Source: Micromonospora sp. FIMYZ51
Lineage (GTDB): Bacteria > Actinomycetota > Actinomycetes > Mycobacteriales > Micromonosporaceae
Direction: 5' to 3'
Assembly: GCF_038246755.1 (NCBI RefSeq)
Contig: NZ_CP134706.1
Span: 3,410,001 to 3,474,000 of the forward strand
DNA: 64,000 bases
The notes under the pieces were generated by a model. It did not search any database. It was not told where the DNA came from and saw nothing but the letters and a program-made list of their open reading frames with translations. The position numbers and the translations under genes were made by a program. Within the stretch, counting starts at the first letter, position 1, and every line of letters begins with the position of its first letter. This document shows positions 1 to 8,191 of this stretch, piece by piece.

Positions 1-532
1 CGCCTCGGGCGTCGGCCGGTCCCTGGTTGGCCCGGGCGGTGATGAGCATGTGCCATCCGTTGCCGGCCGGGTCCGGGAAGACCCAGGGATCACGCCACGC
101 CTGTTCGTACCACATCTCGCGGTCGAGCAGTTCGTACCAGGTGGGGTCGGCCTCCACGAGCGGGCCGTCGCCGTGCCGGTGCCAGGTGACCAGGTCGTCG
201 GAGACGGCCAGGCCGATGCGCTGCACCAGCCCGTCCTCCGCCCGCCCGACTCCGGTGTAGAAGAGGTACCACCGCTCGTCCGGGCCGCGTACGGTGCAGC
301 CGGTCCAGGTGGCCAGGTCGTCCCAGCCGGTGTCGGCGGGCACGAGCGCGTCGGCGACGAGCTGCCAGGAGCGGAGGTCGGTGGAGACGGCGTGGCCGAT
401 CGAGGCGCGCCGGTGACGGCGGTGCGGGTCGAGCAGGGCCCGGGAGGCGCGCAGGAAGAACGCGTGCCACCGACCGGCATCGTCCTGGGCGTACCAGCTG
501 TCCCACACCCAGTGGTCGGGCAGACGTAGCAT
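1..532 (-). CDS. GH32/GH68-like glycoside hydrolase (3' end outside window)
   Basis: This minus-strand frame stays open from ATG at 532 to the window edge, giving 177 codons of the N-terminal five-bladed propeller region. The protein opens with DHWVWDSWYAQDD, where the Asp of WDS sits where the GH32/68 nucleophile is expected. It has the family RDP motif (AWRDPWVFPDP) near residues 147-149. The lack of a signal peptide suggests an intracellular enzyme acting on imported beta-fructosides or a related oligosaccharide; the substrate is inferred only from family resemblance. A CTAAATCGGTTTAG operator lies 17 bases upstream, so the divergent-side LacI regulator probably controls it. The C-terminal beta-sandwich, if present, is not visible. 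Confidence 0.75.
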   Translation of the reverse strand, partial: MLRLPDHWVWDSWYAQDDAGRWHAFFLRASRALLDPHRRHRRASIGHAVSTDLRSWQLVADALVPADTGWDDLATWTGCTVRGPDERWYLFYTGVGRAEDGLVQRIGLAVSDDLVTWHRHGDGPLVEADPTWYELLDREMWYEQAWRDPWVFPDPAGNGWHMLITARANQGPADARG

Positions 533-548
533 GGCGGGCAAGGTATCA

Positions 549-562
549 CTAAATCGGTTTAG
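549..562. promoter_or_regulatory. LacI-family operator, CTAAA-type (site 1)
   Basis: CTAAATCGGTTTAG is a near-perfect palindrome sitting just ahead of the GH32-like start codon and behind the lacI stop. It matches the sites at 1843 and 22157 except around the centre. Binding here would block initiation or early elongation of the GH32-like gene. Confidence 0.7.
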
Positions 563-637
563 CTCGCGACCCGGGGTTGCTTCTCGAAAAACCGCGAGGC
601 GCGAGACGTGGTCACCGTCGAGCGCGCTCGTCCGTCC

Positions 638-1663
638 TCACCTGGCGGGGGTGCTGACCGACCGGCGTCGGCGCAGCGGCATCGGTACCAGCACCGAGCC
701 GCGACCGTCGTCGTCGAGCAGCAGCTCCACGGCCCGGCGCCCCATCTGCTCGTGCGGCAGCGCGGCGGTGGTGAGCCCGGGGCGCAGCCAAGAGGCGATC
801 GGGTCGTCGTCGAAGGAGACCACCGAGATGTCGTCCGGAATGGTCAGGCCGGCCTCGCCGAGCGCCTGGTAGGCGCCGAAGGCGAGCCGGTCGTTCATGC
901 AGATGATCGCGCTGGGCCGCGCCGCCTGGCTGAGTAGCGCACGGGTCGCGGCGTAGCCGTGTTCCGGCAGCCACTCCGGGCAGAAGACCTCGGTGAACAA
1001 CGTGACGTCGGCGGCGGCGAGGGTGTCCCGGATGCCGTGCAGCCGCGCCTCCGCCGCGAGCGAGATCTCCGGATCGCGTTCTTTCTGCCGGTTGCGCCCG
1101 ATCAGCGCGATCCGGTCGCGATGGCCCAGCGCGAGCAGTGCCTCGGCGACCGTCGCGCCGGCGCCCTGGTCGTCCGGGAGCACGCTGGGCAGCTGCGTCG
1201 CGCTTGTGGCGTTGAGCAGCACCACCGAGGCGCCGAGGATCGCCGACGGCACCGCGAGCCGGCGGGTCGCCATGGCCGCGTAGATCACGCCGTCGACCTG
1301 GCGGTCGAGCATCGCCTCGATCGCGTACTGTTCGAACGTCGCGTCACCCTGGGTCTCGGTGATGAGCAGCACGTGGTCGCGCTCGCGGGCGGCATCCAGC
1401 GCGCCCCGGATGAGGCCGCCGGCGAAGCGGGTGGTGGCGACGATGTCGGAGACGAACGCGATGGTGGCCGTCTTGCGGGTCCGTAAACTGCGCGCGGCGA
1501 TGTTGGGCCGGTAACCGAGTTCCTCCGCCGCCGCGAAGACGCGTTGGTGCGCCTCCGCGGAGAGTCGGGTGCCCTCCCGCCCGTTGAGCACCATCGAGGC
1601 GGCGGTCTTGGACAACCCTGCCCGCCTGGCGACGTCTGCCAGGGTTGCTCGGTCGCGGCCCAT
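638..1663 (-). CDS. LacI-family transcriptional regulator
   Basis: The 341-residue protein has an N-terminal LacI helix-turn-helix (ATLADVARRAGLSKTAASMV, residues 5-24), a hinge helix and a periplasmic-binding-like effector domain ending with SVVSFDDDPIASWLRPGLTT. The frame is open for 58 more codons upstream, but ATG 1663 is chosen because GGAGGA lies five bases before it and the HTH then starts at the usual place. Its gene is flanked by two copies of the CTAAA-type operator (549 and 1843), the usual arrangement for a local sugar-responsive repressor that controls its neighbours and itself. The ligand is unknown; it is likely an intermediate of the sugar imported by the adjacent ABC system. 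Confidence 0.9.
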   Translation of the reverse strand: MGRDRATLADVARRAGLSKTAASMVLNGREGTRLSAEAHQRVFAAAEELGYRPNIAARSLRTRKTATIAFVSDIVATTRFAGGLIRGALDAARERDHVLLITETQGDATFEQYAIEAMLDRQVDGVIYAAMATRRLAVPSAILGASVVLLNATSATQLPSVLPDDQGAGATVAEALLALGHRDRIALIGRNRQKERDPEISLAAEARLHGIRDTLAAADVTLFTEVFCPEWLPEHGYAATRALLSQAARPSAIICMNDRLAFGAYQALGEAGLTIPDDISVVSFDDDPIASWLRPGLTTAALPHEQMGRRAVELLLDDDGRGSVLVPMPLRRRRSVSTPAR

Positions 1664-1811
1664 GAGTCCTCCGATCGCGGCCGGTCGTTTCGATGCCGCA
1701 GTTGCACCCATCATGATGGGTGGTGTCGCCGGGCTGGTCATCGGTGGGCGGCCGGAGTCCACCGAGTCCGTCTCGTGAACCAGTCGTTTCCGGACCGTTG
1801 CCAACTCCTCC

Positions 1812-1858
1812 TTGACAGTCCCAAGCATCACGCGCATGCTCTGCTAAATCAGTTTAGC
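1812..1858 (+). promoter_or_regulatory. Promoter with CTAAA-type LacI operator (site 2)
   Basis: A consensus -35 TTGACA (1812-1817) is followed after 17 bases by CATGCT (1835-1840) and then the palindrome GCTAAATCAGTTTAGC (1843-1858), so the operator covers the expected transcription start. The direction is toward the binding-protein gene at 2028. The same arrangement recurs on the other strand at 22157-22203. Confidence 0.65.
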
Positions 1859-2027
1859 GACGAGGTTCAGCCGCTGGCGGAGGCGTTGTCCGCCAAGTCT
1901 TCATTGGGAACGCGAGCCACGCAATCGGCGCGCGACGTCCGACGCGACCGGCCCGACGGCCGGGGCCGGTGGACGCCGACCGGCCGCCGATCGGCCCGGT
2001 TCGCGGACGAGTTCAAGGAGCATTGAG

Positions 2028-3389
2028 GTGCCGGAGTTCTCGACCAGATTCAGCCGCCGCCGGCTGGCACTGTTGGTGCCACTGTTGGCCGCCGGCCTGA
2101 CCATCACCGCGTGCAGCGCGCCCGGCTCCGAGCAGACCGCGTCGAACGACTCCGACGCCGAGGTCAGCACGGAACTGGGCACCGATCCGATCACCTTGGA
2201 GATGTACGCCGAGACCGGCTTCCCGCTGGCCAAGGCGCTCGCCGACGAGTTCACCAGGCAGCACCCGCACGTCAAGTTCAACGTCCGTGAGGACCAGTTC
2301 ACTGTCATCGTGGAGAACGCGCCACGGGTGCTCGCCTCGGACAACGCGCCCGACATCATCCGGCTGCCCACCATGGTCGACCTGGTCAAGGACGGGCTGC
2401 TGAAGAACCTGGACCCGTACTTCGACGCGTACGGCTGGGACAAGTTCCCCGCCTCGCAGCTGGTCCAGCTGCGGCTCACCGACGGCGGCGCGGAGCGGGG
2501 CAACGGCTCGCTGTACGGCATGGGGCTCGGTTACAGCGTGACCGGCGTCTTCTACAACAAGAAGCAGGCCGAGCAGATCGGCATGACCCAGCCGCCGGCC
2601 ACCATCGCCGAGTTCGAGGACCTGCTGGCCAAGGCCAAGGCGGCCAACCTGCTGCCGATCATGCAGTTCAACAAGAACACCGCCGGCATCAACTTTCCGC
2701 ACCAGGCGCTACAGAACCAGTTCGGCGACCCGACCCAGATCGCGGACTGGATCTTCCAGAAGCAGGGTGCCACCTTCGACACCCCGGCCGCGCTCAAGGC
2801 GACCCAGACCATCCAGAAGTGGGCTCAGGCCGGCTACTTCCCGAAGGACGCCAACGCCATCGACTACACCGCGATGATGGGCGAGTTCCAGAAGGGCAAC
2901 GGCGTGTTCATGTTCAACGGCGACTGGGAGTCGGCGAACCTGGACAAGAACATGGCCGGTGAGGTCGGGTTCTTCCTCTTCCCGGGTGAGACCGCCGACG
3001 CCAAGAAGGTGGCGATGTCCGCGCCGAACACCTTCGGGGTCGGTGCCCGGGGGAAGAACGCCGACGCCGCGGCCTACTTCCTGAACTGGGTGCACACCAA
3101 CGACAAGGCCCGGGAGATCTCGGTGAACGTCGGTGGCTCGCACCCGGGCGGCCCGAGTGAGCTGCCGCTGCCGGCGGTGACCGACGGCACCGTACTGGCC
3201 GAGACGCTTAAGGCATCGCAGCAGCTCGGTGCCGACAACGGCGCCGTCGACTTCACCGCGAACGCCACCGGCGGTATCTTCGCCGCGGCCATCACTCCCG
3301 AGATGCAGAAGCTGATCGCCGGCCAGCAGACCCCCGAGGGGTACGTCAAGGCGGTCCAGGCCGAGTACGAGAAGGAACTGTCCCGATGA
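2028..3389 (+). CDS. ABC sugar importer, substrate-binding lipoprotein (CUT1 type)
   Basis: This 453-residue protein is an extracellular solute-binding protein family 1 member. It has an arginine-rich N-terminus, a hydrophobic segment and a lipobox (TITAC, lipidated Cys about residue 29). GTG 2028 is preceded by AAGGAG at 2014. The downstream gene overlaps it by four bases, and two MalF/MalG-type permeases follow, so this is the receptor of a CUT1-type importer that lacks its own ATPase gene; such systems normally share an MsiK-like ATPase encoded elsewhere. The substrate is not readable from sequence. The GH32-like neighbour suggests an oligosaccharide. Confidence 0.9.
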   Translation: MPEFSTRFSRRRLALLVPLLAAGLTITACSAPGSEQTASNDSDAEVSTELGTDPITLEMYAETGFPLAKALADEFTRQHPHVKFNVREDQFTVIVENAPRVLASDNAPDIIRLPTMVDLVKDGLLKNLDPYFDAYGWDKFPASQLVQLRLTDGGAERGNGSLYGMGLGYSVTGVFYNKKQAEQIGMTQPPATIAEFEDLLAKAKAANLLPIMQFNKNTAGINFPHQALQNQFGDPTQIADWIFQKQGATFDTPAALKATQTIQKWAQAGYFPKDANAIDYTAMMGEFQKGNGVFMFNGDWESANLDKNMAGEVGFFLFPGETADAKKVAMSAPNTFGVGARGKNADAAAYFLNWVHTNDKAREISVNVGGSHPGGPSELPLPAVTDGTVLAETLKASQQLGADNGAVDFTANATGGIFAAAITPEMQKLIAGQQTPEGYVKAVQAEYEKELSR

Positions 3390-4354
3390 CGTCTGCCCTT
3401 GGCAGCGCTCCCGCCGGGTCGGGCATCGCCCGACCCGGCGGGGGGACCCCCGATCAACCCGTGCGGCCCCACCGGAAGCGGCGGGGCCGCACGGCCCGGT
3501 GGATCGGCTGGCTCTGGGTCCTGCCCGCCCTGATCATGTACGCCTTCTTCGTGCTGCGCCCGCTCGCGCTGACCGTGCAGTACTCGCTCTACCAGTGGAA
3601 CGGCATCGGCGCGGCCACCTGGGTCGGGCTGGAGAACTACCTCACCGTCTTCACCGACCGCGACCTGCTGAAGATCATCTCGAACGCGTTCATCCTGATC
3701 ATCTTCTTCAGCTTCATCCCGGTCGTACTCGGCCTGCTGGTGGCCAGCCTGGTCCGGCGGATCACCACCGGCCCGGCCGGCACCGTGGTCCGTACCGTGC
3801 TCTTTCTGCCCCAGGTGATCCCGCTGGTGGCCGCCGGTATCGCCTGGAGCTGGATGCTCTCCAGCAGCGGCCTGATCAACCAGGCGATGCGCGCCGTCGG
3901 GCTGGACGGGCTCACCCGGTCCTGGCTCGGTGAGTTCAGCACCGCGCTGCCGGCGGTGGGCGTGATCGGCACCTGGGTCATGCTCGGCCTGTGCACCATC
4001 CTGCTGGTCACCGGCATGAGCAAGATCGACCCGTCGCTCTACGAGGCGGCGCGGATGGACGGCGCCGGCCCGATCCGGGAGTTCTTCGCCGTCACCCTGC
4101 CCAGCCTCCGCCAGGAGATCGGTGTCTGCCTCACCGTGACCGTCATCGCGGCCCTGGCCAGCTTCGACATCGTCTACATCTCCACCAGCGGCGGCCCGGG
4201 CATCCAGACCACCGTGCCGGGGCTGGAGATCTACCGGCTCGCCTTCTCCCAGCGACAGGTCGGGCTCGCCTCGGCCCTGGGCGTGGTGCTGATGCTGCTG
4301 GTCCTGGTCTGCGTACTGCCGATTCAGCGGCTGACCCGAGGGGAGAAGGCGTGA
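3386..4354 (+). CDS. ABC sugar importer permease (MalF-like)
   Basis: The protein has 322 residues and six predicted membrane spans, with the BPD-transport EAA loop YEAARMDGAGPIREFFAVTLP near residues 212-232 that contacts the ATPase. The chosen ATG overlaps the stop of the binding-protein gene (ATGA) and has AAGGA nine bases upstream. The first 25 codons encode a Gly/Pro/Ala stretch whose DNA is a 15-bp perfect hairpin (3410-3442). An in-frame GTG at 3461 is therefore an alternative start that would leave the hairpin intergenic, but its ribosome-binding site is poor. Confidence 0.9.
   Translation: MTSALGSAPAGSGIARPGGGTPDQPVRPHRKRRGRTARWIGWLWVLPALIMYAFFVLRPLALTVQYSLYQWNGIGAATWVGLENYLTVFTDRDLLKIISNAFILIIFFSFIPVVLGLLVASLVRRITTGPAGTVVRTVLFLPQVIPLVAAGIAWSWMLSSSGLINQAMRAVGLDGLTRSWLGEFSTALPAVGVIGTWVMLGLCTILLVTGMSKIDPSLYEAARMDGAGPIREFFAVTLPSLRQEIGVCLTVTVIAALASFDIVYISTSGGPGIQTTVPGLEIYRLAFSQRQVGLASALGVVLMLLVLVCVLPIQRLTRGEKA
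3410..3442 (+). other. 15-bp perfect hairpin behind the binding-protein gene
   Basis: The arms 3410-3424 and 3428-3442 are perfect reverse complements with a three-base loop (ATC). The hairpin begins 21 bases after the stop of the binding-protein gene. It may protect or terminate part of the transcript so that the receptor is made in excess over the permeases. It has no U-run, so strong termination is not assumed. Confidence 0.7.
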
Positions 4355-5178
4355 ACATGACCAGTCGCGGTGAGCGGCTGACCGGACGCATCTTCCTGAT
4401 CGCGCTTGTCGTCGTCACCCTGCTGCCGTTCCTGAGCATGTTGTCCGCGGCGCTGCAACCGCGCGGCACCGTGCCGACCGGCCTGGCCTGGCCGTCGGAC
4501 CCCCAGTGGGGCAACTTCGCCGACGCCTTCACCGCCGCCAACATGGGCGCCCTGCTGAAGTCGAGCATGCTGATCGTGGCCGTGGTGGTGCCGGTCGGCG
4601 TACTCATCGCCACCATGGCCGGCTTCGGGCTCGGCCACCTGCGGGTGCCCGGCGGTCACATCGCGTTCGGCCTGCTGCTGCTCGGCCTGACCCTGCCCTT
4701 CGAAGCGGTGATCACCCCGCTGTACTACCAGATGCGGGACCTGGGTCTGCTCAACACCCGATGGGCGATCATCCTGCCGCTGATCGGCCTCTACATGCCG
4801 TTCGCGGTCTTCTGGATGCGGGCGCACTTCACAAACGTGCCGCCCGAGTTGTCCGAGGCGGCCCGGGTCGACGGCAGCAACACCTGGCAGCTGTTCTGGC
4901 GGGTGCACGTGCCGCTGGCCCGACCGGCGATCGCCTCGCTGACGATCCTGCTGTTCCTCTGGACCTGGAACCAGTTCCTGCTCGCCATCGTGATGGTCGA
5001 CGATGCCACCAAACGGACCATGGCCGGCGCGCTTGGCGCGTTTCAGGGACAGTGGGGGACCGATCTGGTGCTGCTCTGCGCCGGGTCGCTGCTCATCCTC
5101 ACCCCCACCCTCATCGTGTTCCTGATCTTCCAGCGACAGTTCATCAAGGCCCTGCTCCAGGGCTCCGTGAAGGGATAG
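4351..5178 (+). CDS. ABC sugar importer permease (MalG-like)
   Basis: This 275-residue inner-membrane protein has six hydrophobic segments and the EAA loop LSEAARVDGSNTWQLFWRVHVPLA, typical of MalG-type permeases. GTG 4351 is preferred over ATG 4357 because GGGGAG lies five bases before it and it overlaps the upstream stop by four bases (GTGA), implying translational coupling. With the MalF-like protein it forms the membrane channel of the CUT1 importer. A serine hydrolase gene follows after four bases. Confidence 0.9.
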   Translation: MNMTSRGERLTGRIFLIALVVVTLLPFLSMLSAALQPRGTVPTGLAWPSDPQWGNFADAFTAANMGALLKSSMLIVAVVVPVGVLIATMAGFGLGHLRVPGGHIAFGLLLLGLTLPFEAVITPLYYQMRDLGLLNTRWAIILPLIGLYMPFAVFWMRAHFTNVPPELSEAARVDGSNTWQLFWRVHVPLARPAIASLTILLFLWTWNQFLLAIVMVDDATKRTMAGALGAFQGQWGTDLVLLCAGSLLILTPTLIVFLIFQRQFIKALLQGSVKG

Positions 5179-5182
5179 CGAG

Positions 5183-6331
5183 TTGACCGACCCGCAGATC
5201 CACGGCGTTGTCGACGACGGCTTCGGCCCGGTCGCCGACGTGTTCCGGGACAACTTCGCCCACCGTGGGGAGGTGGGCGCCGCGGTCGCCGTCTACCTGC
5301 GCGGACGCAAGGTCGTCGACCTGTACGGCGGACTGGCCGACCCGCGCTCCGGCCGCCCCTGGACCACCGACACGCCCGCCGTCGTCTTCTCCGTCACCAA
5401 GGGGATCATGGCGATCTGCGCGTACCTGCTGGTGCAGCAGGGCCGGCTCGACCTGGACGCGCCGGTGACCCGCTACTGGCCCGAGTTCGGCCAGCACGGC
5501 AAGGCGGAGATCCCGGTCCGTTGGCTGCTCACCCACCAGGCTGGCCTACCGGCGCTGGACAAGCCGTTCACCCGCGAGGAGGTGCTCGCCTGGGACCCGG
5601 TGATCGAGGCGATCGAGGCACAGGCCCCGCTGTGGAAGCCGGGTACGGCGCACAGCTACCACCCGATCACCTACGGCTGGCTGATCGGTGAGGTGATCCG
5701 CCGGATCACCGGGGAACTGCCCGGTGCCTTCTTCGCCCGTTCCCTCGCCGAGCCACTTGGCCTGCGTACCTGGATCGGTCTGCCGGCGACCGAACGCGAC
5801 GCGGTGGCCTGGATGCTGGCACCGATCGGTGACCTCGGCCCGGAGAGCGACCCGGTCGCCGATCGCGGGATCACCATGGGCGGCGCCTTCGCCTTCCCCG
5901 CCGACGAGAACGGCCTGGTCAGCTTCAACGACCCGGCCATCCAGGCGGCCCAGATCCCGGGCGCGGGCGCGGTCAGCACCGCCGAGAGCCTGGCCCGCCT
6001 CTACGCCGCCTGCGTCTCCGAGACCGGCACACCACGGCTGCTCAGCACCGCCACCGTCGACGACGCGATCACCGTCCGCGCCGCCGGCCAGCAGGTGTAC
6101 GGGCATCCCGACGCCGGGCACCGCTGGGGCACCGGATTCCTCGTGCACTCGCAGCCCCGCCCGATGCTCGGCGAGCGCAGTTTCGGTCACGACGGCGCGG
6201 GCGGGCACCTGGCCTTCGGTGACGACACCCACCAGGTCGGCTTCGGTTACGTCGTGAACCAGATGGGTGGCGTGGACGACGAGCGGGCCAACCTGCTCAG
6301 CGCCGCGGTGCGGGACTGCCTGGCCGGATAG
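5183..6331 (+). CDS. Serine hydrolase, beta-lactamase/EstB family
   Basis: The 382-residue protein has the class C beta-lactamase fold motifs: SxxK as SVTK at about residues 70-73, a Tyr motif region (YHPITYGWLIGEVIRRITG) and a C-terminal GHDGAGG box in place of KTG. It has no signal peptide, so it is probably a cytoplasmic esterase or amidase rather than an antibiotic-resistance enzyme. TTG 5183 is the start, with AAGGGA about eight bases upstream. It lies four bases behind the permease gene and so is the last gene of the importer operon. Such enzymes often deacylate imported compounds; the substrate is unknown. Confidence 0.85.
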   Translation: MTDPQIHGVVDDGFGPVADVFRDNFAHRGEVGAAVAVYLRGRKVVDLYGGLADPRSGRPWTTDTPAVVFSVTKGIMAICAYLLVQQGRLDLDAPVTRYWPEFGQHGKAEIPVRWLLTHQAGLPALDKPFTREEVLAWDPVIEAIEAQAPLWKPGTAHSYHPITYGWLIGEVIRRITGELPGAFFARSLAEPLGLRTWIGLPATERDAVAWMLAPIGDLGPESDPVADRGITMGGAFAFPADENGLVSFNDPAIQAAQIPGAGAVSTAESLARLYAACVSETGTPRLLSTATVDDAITVRAAGQQVYGHPDAGHRWGTGFLVHSQPRPMLGERSFGHDGAGGHLAFGDDTHQVGFGYVVNQMGGVDDERANLLSAAVRDCLAG

Positions 6332-6381
6332 GGTCGCCCGCTGGCGGGACACGGTGCCCGAAGCACGCCTCGGCGGGCACC

Positions 6382-6876
6382 GTGCACGCCTACCTGGCTT
6401 TTCCTTCTTCCTCCACCCAGGAGGTCTTCTGGGCCGACGAGTCCGGCGCCAACGTGCGGCGAGCCGGTGTGGACGAGCGGTTGACTCCGTCGGCGCGGTC
6501 GCGGTTGGTGGACGTCAATCTCGATCCGCCGTTTCCCAACGAGCCGGCGTTCCGGGCCAGCCGGCTGCTGGCCGACGAGGAGTTCGTCGCGCGCTTCCAC
6601 CCGCGGGTCGTGTCGACCACGCTGGCGGTGGCGTGGGTCGCCGCCGGCCGGCGGGCGGGATATGTGACCGACGGACAGCAGCGCGACAGCGTGCACTTCG
6701 CCGCCGGCATCGCCCTCTGCGAGGCGGCCGGCTGCGTGGTGACCGGGCTCGACGGCCAGCCCTGGCACCGCGGCGTCGGCGGTCTCGTCGTGGCGGCCGA
6801 CGCGCAAACCCACGCGCAACTGGTGGTGCTCGTCCGGCGGCAGCGGAACGACCGCCACGGGCCGCCGGGACCGTGA
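6382..6876 (+). pseudogene. Inositol monophosphatase family, C-terminal remnant
   Basis: The 164 codons resemble the middle and C-terminal part of IMPase-family phosphatases: a VFWADESGANVRRAG strand, a TTLAVAWVAAGRRAGYV helix and a DSVHFAAGIALCEAAGCVVTG segment that corresponds to the WD..AG...EAGG region. The N-terminal third with the metal-binding GE..D and DP(I/L)DGT motifs is missing, and only about 50 bases separate it from the gene upstream, so there is no room for it. I read this as a decayed gene. A functional short variant cannot be excluded. Confidence 0.6.
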
Positions 6877-6890
6877 CCGTCGACGGCCCG

Positions 6891-7352
6891 TCAGTCGAGG
6901 CAGAACTCGTTGCCCTCGGGGTCGGTCAGCACGATGAAGCCGGCCTCGAACGGCGGCGCGGGGTCGACCCGGCGCAGCCGCGTGGCGCCCAGCGCGACGA
7001 GCCGCTCGCACTCGGCCTCCAGCGCCACCATCCGTTCCGCGCCCACAAGCCCGGGAGCCACCCGTACGTCGAGGTGGAGGCGGTTCTTGACGACCTTGTC
7101 CTCCGGCACCTGCTGGAAGAACAGCCGTGGCCCGTGACCGTCGGGATCCTCGATGGCCGACCGGGTGTTGCGCTCCTCCGGCGGTACGCCGAGCCCGGCG
7201 AGGAACTCGTCCCACGCGGCCAGCGGGTCAGCGCCGTCGGGCAGGTCGACGCCGGGCGGGCCGGGATGCACGTAACCGAGTGCCGCCCGCCAGAATGACG
7301 ACAGCGCCTTCGGATCGTGGGCGTCGAAGGTGACCTGGATGTGCCGGCTCAT
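6891..7352 (-). CDS. VOC-family (glyoxalase/bleomycin-resistance fold) protein
   Basis: The 153-residue protein begins MSRHIQVTFDAHDP and contains the two paired beta-alpha-beta-beta-beta units of the vicinal-oxygen-chelate fold: LSSFWRAALGY in the first half and the ending FIVLTDPEGNEFCLD in the second. This is the common actinobacterial glyoxalase-like type of unknown substrate. The frame stays open upstream, but ATG 7352 is chosen because the fold starts there. It is convergent with the IMPase remnant, 14 bases away. Function beyond a metal-dependent or ligand-binding role is not assignable. Confidence 0.8.
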   Translation of the reverse strand: MSRHIQVTFDAHDPKALSSFWRAALGYVHPGPPGVDLPDGADPLAAWDEFLAGLGVPPEERNTRSAIEDPDGHGPRLFFQQVPEDKVVKNRLHLDVRVAPGLVGAERMVALEAECERLVALGATRLRRVDPAPPFEAGFIVLTDPEGNEFCLD

Positions 7353-8000
7353 CGGGTTGCTCCAATCGGTTGCGCGTCCGGAAGCCACCCTGCCACCCGG
7401 GACCGACAGAACCGGCGCGATCAGACCGGGTAGCCGGGGTCGGCGACCGTCTCGGCGATGCGGCTGAGCCAGTGCAGATCGTTGGTTCTGGCTTGCGGAC
7501 TGGTATCGGGGTCGAGGATGGTGCCAACAAACTCGGCCGCGTCGTCGAGGTGCCGATCGCTGCGGTGGTAGCTCAGCCGGCGGGCCAGATCGCGCCCGCG
7601 ACCCGGCCGCGAGCCGTGCTGGGGGTCGCCAGCGCGACCAGCGAAACAAGCTGGCAATCTCAGAGCTATCGATGTTAACGTTCCCATGGCGTCCCTGCGT
7701 GCGACGTGTCGCCTCGGCCGGCAGCCTGATGTGACCGCCAACATCGGGTGGTTCACCGGGGCGGCGCTCGCCCCTTCTTGACGCTCGGACGAGCCGCGCT
7801 GGCAGCCCTCACCTCGGGCCGCGCATTCATCTGATGTGTCGCGTGCCGAGGTGTCCACCGAATCGGGAAGCCTCCCGGATTTCCCGGGGCATATCCCTTG
7901 TTGAGGCGTTGACGTTACATGCCTGCTACCCCTAACGTCTGACGTCTAACGCGCGTGAGCTCCACCACCCCCGCCATTCCCGCGTTTTGGAGGGATCGCC
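7353..8000. other. Gene-poor stretch; possible decayed ORF and fucose-type operator
   Basis: No convincing gene fills this stretch. A minus-strand frame (7421-7858) has a plausible C-terminal half (DDAAEFVGTILDPDTSP, then a helix and GYPV) but an unstructured Arg-rich start, so it may be a remnant. The right part holds an ACATCTGATGT-like site at 7827, a possible promoter (TTGACG at 7909, TAACGT at 7934, 19-base spacing) and repeated TAACGTC/TGACGTC words at 7934-7948. Confidence 0.4.
7827..7837. promoter_or_regulatory. ACATCTGATGT-like site (candidate FCD/GntR operator 1)
   Basis: TCATCTGATGT matches the 11-base palindrome ACATCTGATGT at 10 of 11 positions. It lies 164 bases before the Tat mini-ORF and 355 bases before the fucose binding-protein gene. 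Similar sites occur at 14974, 17379 and 17592, all in the same locus. Confidence 0.45.
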
Positions 8001-8099
8001 ATGTCCCGTCCCCCTGTCACCCGTCGTGCGCTGATGGCCGCCCTCGGCGCGGGTGGGGCCGCAGCCACGGTCCTGCTCTGGACCGGCACCACCGCCTGA
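8001..8099 (+). CDS. 32-residue ORF encoding only a Tat-type signal peptide
   Basis: ATG 8001 follows a strong ribosome-binding site (GGAGGG, eight bases upstream) and encodes 32 residues. These contain a twin-arginine motif (TRRALMAALG), a hydrophobic core (GAAATVLLW) and a stop right where a mature protein would begin. The sequence past the stop does not continue in any frame as a recognisable enzyme. It is either the stub of a deleted Tat-exported enzyme or a leader ORF of the following operon; the large hairpin 17 bases after the stop favours a leader/attenuator or a retained terminator. This ORF is below usual gene-calling size. Confidence 0.5.
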   Translation: MSRPPVTRRALMAALGAGGAAATVLLWTGTTA

Positions 8100-8115
8100 A
8101 CCTCTCGCAGGCGCC

Positions 8116-8161
8116 TCCGACGCGTGCATCGCCGGGATCCGTCCCGGCGGCACGCGTCGGA
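8116..8161 (+). terminator. Two-stage perfect hairpin between mini-ORF and fucose importer
   Basis: The outer arms (8116-8127 and 8150-8161) pair over 12 bp and the inner arms (8130-8137 and 8142-8149) over 8 bp, with a TCCG loop and a two-base bulge. It lies 30 bases before the ATG of the binding-protein gene, ending before its GGAGGA site. No U-tract follows. It could terminate the mini-ORF transcript or act as an attenuator. Confidence 0.65.
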
Positions 8162-8191
8162 TCACTTCCTGGAATATATGGAGGATCTTCG

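Noticed and set aside
5183..6331. Antibiotic-resistance beta-lactamase
   Set aside because: No signal peptide and an EstB-like GHDGAGG box in place of KTG; better read as a serine esterase.
7673..7686. TGTTAACGTTCCCA as a TGTTAnCGnTAACA operator
   Set aside because: Four mismatches and only one half-site; no promoter hexamers nearby.
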